Notes under the pieces: generated by a model
Told to the model about the DNA's origin: nothing
The model's database searches: none
The model's input: the letters and a program-made list of their open reading frames with translations, nothing else
Part shown: positions 59,360 to 64,000 of the stretch, in pieces
Numbering within the stretch: position 1 is the stretch's first letter
Layout of the letters: each line of letters begins with the position of its first letter
Made by a program: the position numbers and the translations under genes
NCBI GenBank assembly: GCA_000467715.1
Contig: AJFK01000010.1
Location: forward strand, 49,695 to 113,694
From: Hysterium pulicare CBS 123377
Lineage: Eukaryota; Ascomycota; Dothideomycetes; Hysteriales; Hysteriaceae
Length of the DNA: 64,000 bases
Reading direction: 5' to 3'

Positions 59360-60739
59360 ATGTCGCCGGCTCTTGTGGAGGAGAAATCCGAGGCTACAGA
59401 TTTTGAGCCTCTGCAGATTGGACGCCCAAAAAATTTCGCACCAAAGGGTAGCAATGGACCTACTTTGCCCAAAGGCAAGCCATGGGGTCTTCCCGCTGGA
59501 GCATATACACCTCGTCAGATCGTTGAGGCCAATGCCCCCCTTTTGGAGACCGTCCTCCATCATCTGGGAGAAAGCCCATTCGGAGAGCCACCCGCTCGAG
59601 AAATGCTAATCGATAATCTGGCGTCGAATCTGGCGCTAAACACTCGCGAGTCGAGCATTACGATCCCTGCGAATGATCCTAGCCGCGTGGAGATGGCCAA
59701 ACAGGCCGTGAAAATTGGAAAGAAACTCATCGAGCATGTTAGAAATGTTACCGATGTCCCGTATGATCCTGGATACGTGGTTCGGAGTCCCTGCGAAGGT
59801 CACCTTCTTAAGCCACCTGTCTCCTACCTTATGTTCGGCCCAAGAAGCTTGCGACACTTGATGCAAATCTACAACGAATACCTCCATCAGATGGTATTAT
59901 TGCGTGACGCCCTCCTCCCTTTTGACAACTTCGAGGATGTCATCATTCCCATAACTGCTGAACCTGGCCGCAAGCGCGGAATGCGACATACCGAGAACTC
60001 TCGCTCGAGTTTCCTCGCCGAAATGATGACCAAGCAGGTTACCCAACGCTCAACAATGAAGGTTGCTCAGTTCTTGTTGGCGCCGGAGCTATCGAGTGAA
60101 AATACTTGCGGATTCCAGTACAAGTATGGGACAGTGTTGCCATCCTTCATCGCAGGCGGGAACTCTGGGCGGTTGCTGAGATACGTACCGGCAGTGGTTG
60201 ATGAAAGTAGCGAACAAGTTGCATTTCAGAACGAGTTGGCGGACTACTACGCGGCCCCACGTACTGAAATCATTGTAAACGAAAGCCCGGAAACGAAGAA
60301 CGATACTCAAGAACTGCACGCATCTCTGGTGCCGGCAGTCAAGGGAGACACACATCGCCTACAGCTTACCCTCCAGAACAGCAAAAGCGAGCAAGTCAAG
60401 GTTGACCTTGGGCAAATTGCGCGAGGTTGGCGCTATGCTTACTTCCTTTCGGGTCTGCGATCTGCGCCAGACGATGAAGTCGTCGAAAGTTCTGGAGCCT
60501 TGCAGGTCCATTCTGCTTGGTCCGTTCTCACGCAGTCTGGCTCAGGGCTTGTTATGCCTACTAAGGGCCCTAATCTGATTAAGGCAGGCAGCGACATTGA
60601 ATTGTATGCACGGTTAGGCAAAATCTATCCGGACAATGTAGTTGTCATTGAGCGGGGGCAGTCTTTGAATCGAGCGTTGCAAGCGGGCAAGGAGGGACTT
60701 CCTGACGCGGGACGGTTCATTATTGAGGTACAAAAGTAG
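59360..60739 (+). CDS. Unrecognised 459-aa protein, possible N-terminal extension
   Basis: 459 aa from the ATG at 59360 (context CAAAATG). I do not recognise the family. The protein is globular in look, without long disordered parts: PWGLPAGAYTPRQIVEAN near the front, YDPGYVVRSPCEGHL at about 135-150, FGPRSLRHLMQIYNEYLHQM, and a beta-rich C-terminal third. A well-formed intron lies just upstream (59244-59296, GTGAGT donor, CAATAG acceptor). If the ATG at 59172 is used, exon 59172-59243 joins in frame and adds 45 residues with a hydrophobic segment (ALIGTVVGLVAISQ). Otherwise that intron is in the 5' untranslated region. It is divergent from the methyltransferase and upstream of the SMP-30-like gene. 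Confidence 0.75.
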   Translation: MSPALVEEKSEATDFEPLQIGRPKNFAPKGSNGPTLPKGKPWGLPAGAYTPRQIVEANAPLLETVLHHLGESPFGEPPAREMLIDNLASNLALNTRESSITIPANDPSRVEMAKQAVKIGKKLIEHVRNVTDVPYDPGYVVRSPCEGHLLKPPVSYLMFGPRSLRHLMQIYNEYLHQMVLLRDALLPFDNFEDVIIPITAEPGRKRGMRHTENSRSSFLAEMMTKQVTQRSTMKVAQFLLAPELSSENTCGFQYKYGTVLPSFIAGGNSGRLLRYVPAVVDESSEQVAFQNELADYYAAPRTEIIVNESPETKNDTQELHASLVPAVKGDTHRLQLTLQNSKSEQVKVDLGQIARGWRYAYFLSGLRSAPDDEVVESSGALQVHSAWSVLTQSGSGLVMPTKGPNLIKAGSDIELYARLGKIYPDNVVVIERGQSLNRALQAGKEGLPDAGRFIIEVQK

Positions 60740-61335
60740 AGCAGATTTGTATATGGATGGTCGTAAAGGAGAAAATGACTTTGAGAGTTGCGGGCTGTCG
60801 GAGGTCATAAACCCATCACATTCACACTTTGCCCCTGCTTGGCTGGATTAGGTCTTGTGCCTCTCTGAGGTGTTTAATAGTTTTACACTCACTAGATAGC
60901 CATTATCAAAATATGATCCTGTCTTGTTGTAATATCGAGCTTCAGCAGATGCAAGCTCTTTAGAAGCTACAACCACCAACCTTCAGGGGTTACGAGCTAT
61001 AAAAGATTAGCATGAGGTTTCATATGAGTTTGTTGAATGCCTTAGAGCATCTCCATAAGTCAGCTCGAAACGGTGCGAGAAGCGAGTGGGGCCGAGCTAC
61101 TGCAGTGTCATCGTTGACCCACTTCCTATACGTATTTCCGGAATCTTGCGACCACCTGTCTCCGATACTGCGGCGTCAACGACCATTGTCACCGAAATTG
61201 CATTTGCTCGAGCAGCCACGATCCCCAAGCATGGCAATTGTCAGTTCAGCATCGGACGTATAACATGTGCGCTCGAGCACGTCGTATTCGAGAGGAAACA
61301 TGCGATTTGGATTGCTGCAGTTGGGACGGCACAGG
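60740..61335 (+). other. Intergenic, promoter of SMP-30-like gene
   Basis: About 600 bp. The reading frame of the next gene extends upstream of its chosen ATG to 61267, but those residues precede the signal peptide and are not included. Nothing else seen. Confidence 0.5.
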
Positions 61336-62613
61336 ATGAGGAGCACGTTCGTTCTGGCCACTGCGGCCACCTGTGCTACTGCCGCAATTATCGATTTTCA
61401 GTCACCTTTGAGCGAGAGTGCCTCCACGAAGCCAATTGCGCGCGAGTGCGTATTGCCAGGCGCGGTATGCCTCGAAAAGAATGCAGCCAAACTTCCGTAC
61501 CCTTTCTTTCGCGATACGATCAATGGCACGTATTTTAACAACTTTGGAGATACCGAAGTGCCAGCAGACGAGTCGTGGAAACTTGTCTCTGGCGCCGATT
61601 TCGTCCTTTTCGATGAGAAGCGAGGCAAAGAGCTTCTAGGGGACTATCCGAGCGTGGAGTACATGTTCGAAATCAGCCCATATCTACACGAATCGCCAGT
61701 CTTTGTCCCTGGCCTCAACACAGTCATAATTTCCGAGCTATCACCATCTATCGAGCAATTTGTGATTAACCTGAACAAAACTCCGCCAACACTGTCAAAA
61801 ATAACTACCGACCCTCCCATCTACGTACCTAATGGTGGGTTTTACCACGATGGCAAGATCTATTACTCAGTCGCAGGCAGCAATGCATCTGTTGCCGGCG
61901 GACCAGAGCAACGGCCTGGCATCGTGGTCCTCGATCCGTGGTCGTACAAGACAACAACGCTGCTCGACAACTACTACGGATTGGCATTTACAGATTGCGA
62001 CGATGTCATAGTCGATCCCCTGACTGGCTTTGTCTGGTTCACAGTACCCTACTATTCTTGGTGGCTTGAGGTAGCCGATATAGCCCCACAGCTGAAGTCA
62101 GCTACATATCGATTCGATCCAGCAACGGGATCTACCGTGGTTGTGAACGATGAGATGCGCTCGCCCAACGGCATTGCTCTCAGTCCTGACCGACGCCACC
62201 TGTACATCACTGACACGGCTGCAGCTGGTCTTTCGGCCCCGATCTCTCTCGATGTACCGAGCCCCGGCATCCCTGGCATTCTGTTCAATAATACCGGACT
62301 GCGGACAGTCTACAAGTTCGATCTTATCGATGATGGCCGCGCAATCATCAATAAGCGGCCTATACATTACGACGCCATTGGGACTGTGCCTGATGGCCTT
62401 AAAGTGGCTCGTAATGGTTATGTTGTGACAGCTACCGGTAATGGACTCAGCGTTATGGATCAGTACGGAGACATGATCCTGCGGGTGCAAACTAATTTCA
62501 CTGTCAACAACTTTATATGGTCAGATGCTGATGATTACCGGGAGGTATGGATTGTCGGTCAAGGTGGCGTGGGTCGCGTTAAGTGGAATCTTCAAGGACA
62601 AAAAGCGATTTGA
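61336..62613 (+). CDS. Secreted SMP-30/gluconolactonase-like protein
   Basis: Single exon, 425 aa from the ATG at 61336. That start was chosen because it opens directly on a signal peptide (MRSTFVLATAATCATAA); in-frame ATGs at 61267 and 61300 would bury it. The mature part is a six-bladed propeller of the SMP-30/LRE type (PF08450): PNGGFYHDGKIYYSVAG, DCDDVIVDPLTGFVWFT, RSPNGIALSPDRRHLYITD, DGLKVARNGYVVTATGNG. Metal-binding Glu, Asn and Asp positions of lactonases are plausibly present (E in VIISELS, N in SPNG, D in PDGL). Several N-glycosylation sequons agree with secretion. The expected activity is a lactonase or related hydrolase; the substrate is unknown. Confidence 0.85.
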   Translation: MRSTFVLATAATCATAAIIDFQSPLSESASTKPIARECVLPGAVCLEKNAAKLPYPFFRDTINGTYFNNFGDTEVPADESWKLVSGADFVLFDEKRGKELLGDYPSVEYMFEISPYLHESPVFVPGLNTVIISELSPSIEQFVINLNKTPPTLSKITTDPPIYVPNGGFYHDGKIYYSVAGSNASVAGGPEQRPGIVVLDPWSYKTTTLLDNYYGLAFTDCDDVIVDPLTGFVWFTVPYYSWWLEVADIAPQLKSATYRFDPATGSTVVVNDEMRSPNGIALSPDRRHLYITDTAAAGLSAPISLDVPSPGIPGILFNNTGLRTVYKFDLIDDGRAIINKRPIHYDAIGTVPDGLKVARNGYVVTATGNGLSVMDQYGDMILRVQTNFTVNNFIWSDADDYREVWIVGQGGVGRVKWNLQGQKAI

Positions 62614-63602
62614 TATTTATTGTACATAAAATTGAACGTATAGATAAAGGCTTCAAAGGGGGAAATAGGAACTTCTCGTTTGGTCAATCGTGCAATACCC
62701 CCTGTTTTGGTAGTCTTTCTTTCATGTAAAAACTCGCTCATGTATATAATCAGCCACTTAATTAACACTGGACCCTTCGTTATCACTCCATTGGCCAATT
62801 CGACTACACGTCTGTAAGAACAAGCTTCTATCAATCGTCAACGGCGCAATGTCTCAGCCACGTAATTGCCGAGTTAGACCCGCTCTGGACTCACGGACTA
62901 AACCACCCTTGCCAGTCTACATCTAAATCCGACCTTCAGTCAGATATCTTGCCCATTTTGGAACAGTGCTCCCTTGAAAACTTCCCTTCCAACAATCCCC
63001 GCACGCACTCTTATTATTGTTGAGTGACAGACGGGTGGGGCAAAAGATCAAAGGATCAGAAGCAGGATATTTTGGAGACGGGTATATTGGGTGTACGCCT
63101 AAATCTTTGGAAACAAGACGGGAAGACGGGAACGCGCTTCATGTACCTAGGCCCTTTTTGGATAGACTTAGTGAGGGCAACTGGCTTTGATGACGTTTAC
63201 CGAGTCTATACGAACTATCCGGCACTAGGGTTGATGAAAGTAGCCATACTCCAGAGCTATTGATACCAACTTTTTCGTTTATTTGTGAAAGATTCAAGAA
63301 TATGGAGTTACGTGATCCATTATTACGCCCACGTTTCCATCACGATCTTACTAGCCAAGAAAAATAATCGCACCGTTGGAAGAAGAGTCCCCATGACGAA
63401 AGAATCCCAGCATGCAGTGACATCTTTACTCTTGAGAACGTTAGACTTTAGCAATCCCACCCGATCGGCAAAGTATACTAAAATGGTGTGATTCGACGAG
63501 ATCTCACCTCAGCAAGCTGCTGTGGCACACTTGTTTGCACTCCCTGATGAAGAAAGCTTATGTTGGGACCTTTTTCCTTATTCCGCACACCGCTATTTCG
63601 CT

Positions 63603-63712
63603 GCATCAGACTGAATCGGTGCTTGTCAAACGGAGGAATAGAATCGCAAATTGCGATGCATCAGACTGAATTGGCGTCCGTCAATGGTTGAATAGGACTG
63701 CGAAATGCGATA
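63603..63712. repeat. 55-bp tandem repeat, two diverged copies
   Basis: Units at 63603-63657 and 63658-63712. Both begin gcatcagactgaat and end in gcgat, with scattered substitutions and no length change. Confidence 0.85.
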
Positions 63713-63875
63713 TCTCTCAAGGCCGACCGTTATTTCGCCTGTGTGCATGGAATGACGCGTTGTCGCATGTCGTATCTTTGCATGTATCTTCGCAAAAGGC
63801 ATCTTGAATGATGTAAATGTTTAGTGATAAGACGTCTAATTCAAGAAACCTTTAGCAAGAGGCTATACGGAGGAC

Positions 63876-63970
63876 GCTACTAAAAGTATGTAGGCCCCCT
63901 TACTAGTAGTTAGGGGCCTCTGCTAGCTTAGCCATGCCACATAGCACTAACTAAGTACCCTTTTAGTAGC
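63876..63970. mobile_element. Small MITE-like element with 11-bp terminal inverted repeats
   Basis: GCTACTAAAAG at 63876-63886 is matched by its exact complement CTTTTAGTAGC at 63960-63970. Inside lies a second near-palindrome centred on ACTAGT (about 63893-63919, arms AGGCCCC and GGGGCCT). It has no coding capacity. Size and structure suit a MITE or a folded-back relic. No clear target-site duplication is seen. Confidence 0.5.
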
Positions 63971-64000
63971 ATTTACTATAGTAACTATTACTCTTAAAAT

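Larger units (their letters stand above)
62614..64000. other. Intergenic end region with repeats
   Basis: About 1.4 kb with no supportable gene. It holds a 55-bp tandem repeat and a 95-bp inverted-repeat element, both listed separately. Confidence 0.55.

Noticed and set aside
57549-62613. Canonical secondary-metabolite cluster
   Set aside because: No PKS, NRPS, terpene cyclase or P450 anywhere in the window; only a loose neighbourhood is claimed.
1-64000. tRNA, rRNA and snoRNA genes
   Set aside because: None recognised by eye from box A/box B or conserved stems; a covariance search could still find one.

Overview
The window is nuclear DNA of a filamentous ascomycete (Pezizomycotina). The evidence is short introns, mostly about 50-70 nt, with GTAAGT-type donors and CTAAC-like branch sites, compact gene spacing, Zn2Cys6 regulators, HsbA-type wall proteins and fungus-specific families. 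A leotiomycete is my guess from the protein families, but the order is not fixed by anything decisive. I resolved 26 genes plus one decayed mobile-element gene. Exon joins were worked out by hand and checked for reading frame; none is confirmed by transcripts.

Left part (1-24.7 kb): an HsbA-like secreted protein (cut by the window edge), a PhyH-type 2-oxoglutarate oxygenase, a 1062-aa disordered protein of unknown role, a divergent pair of Zn2Cys6 regulators sharing about 1 kb of promoter, a VPS9/CUE Rab5 exchange factor head-to-head with an ASNSD1-like protein, a multi-pass membrane protein, a C2H2 protein with a FAR1/WRKY-like front, and a DUF4202 protein.

Middle (24.8-43.5 kb): a 70-aa small protein; an unusual regulator combining a TALE homeodomain, C2H2 fingers and a Zn2Cys6 cluster; a Zn2Cys6 regulator next to a sugar transporter, probably a regulator-permease pair; a poor 3-kb stretch holding tandem repeats and a stop-ridden DUF3435/FluG-type recombinase relic; an alcohol O-acetyltransferase-like gene; and a divergent pair made of a DUF7025-type AAA+ ATPase and a DUF7708 STAND-like protein without a recognisable P-loop.

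Right part (44-64 kb): a DAO-type FAD oxidoreductase, a membrane-anchored glutaredoxin, a Dal5/Tna1-like permease, a DUF2278 protein, a secreted muconate-cyclase/lactonase-like protein with two unusually long introns, an unknown 418-aa protein, then a methyltransferase, an unrecognised 459-aa protein and a secreted SMP-30-like protein that may form a small metabolic neighbourhood. The right end holds a 55-bp tandem repeat and a 95-bp element with terminal inverted repeats. No tRNA, rRNA, CRISPR or large intact transposon was recognised.
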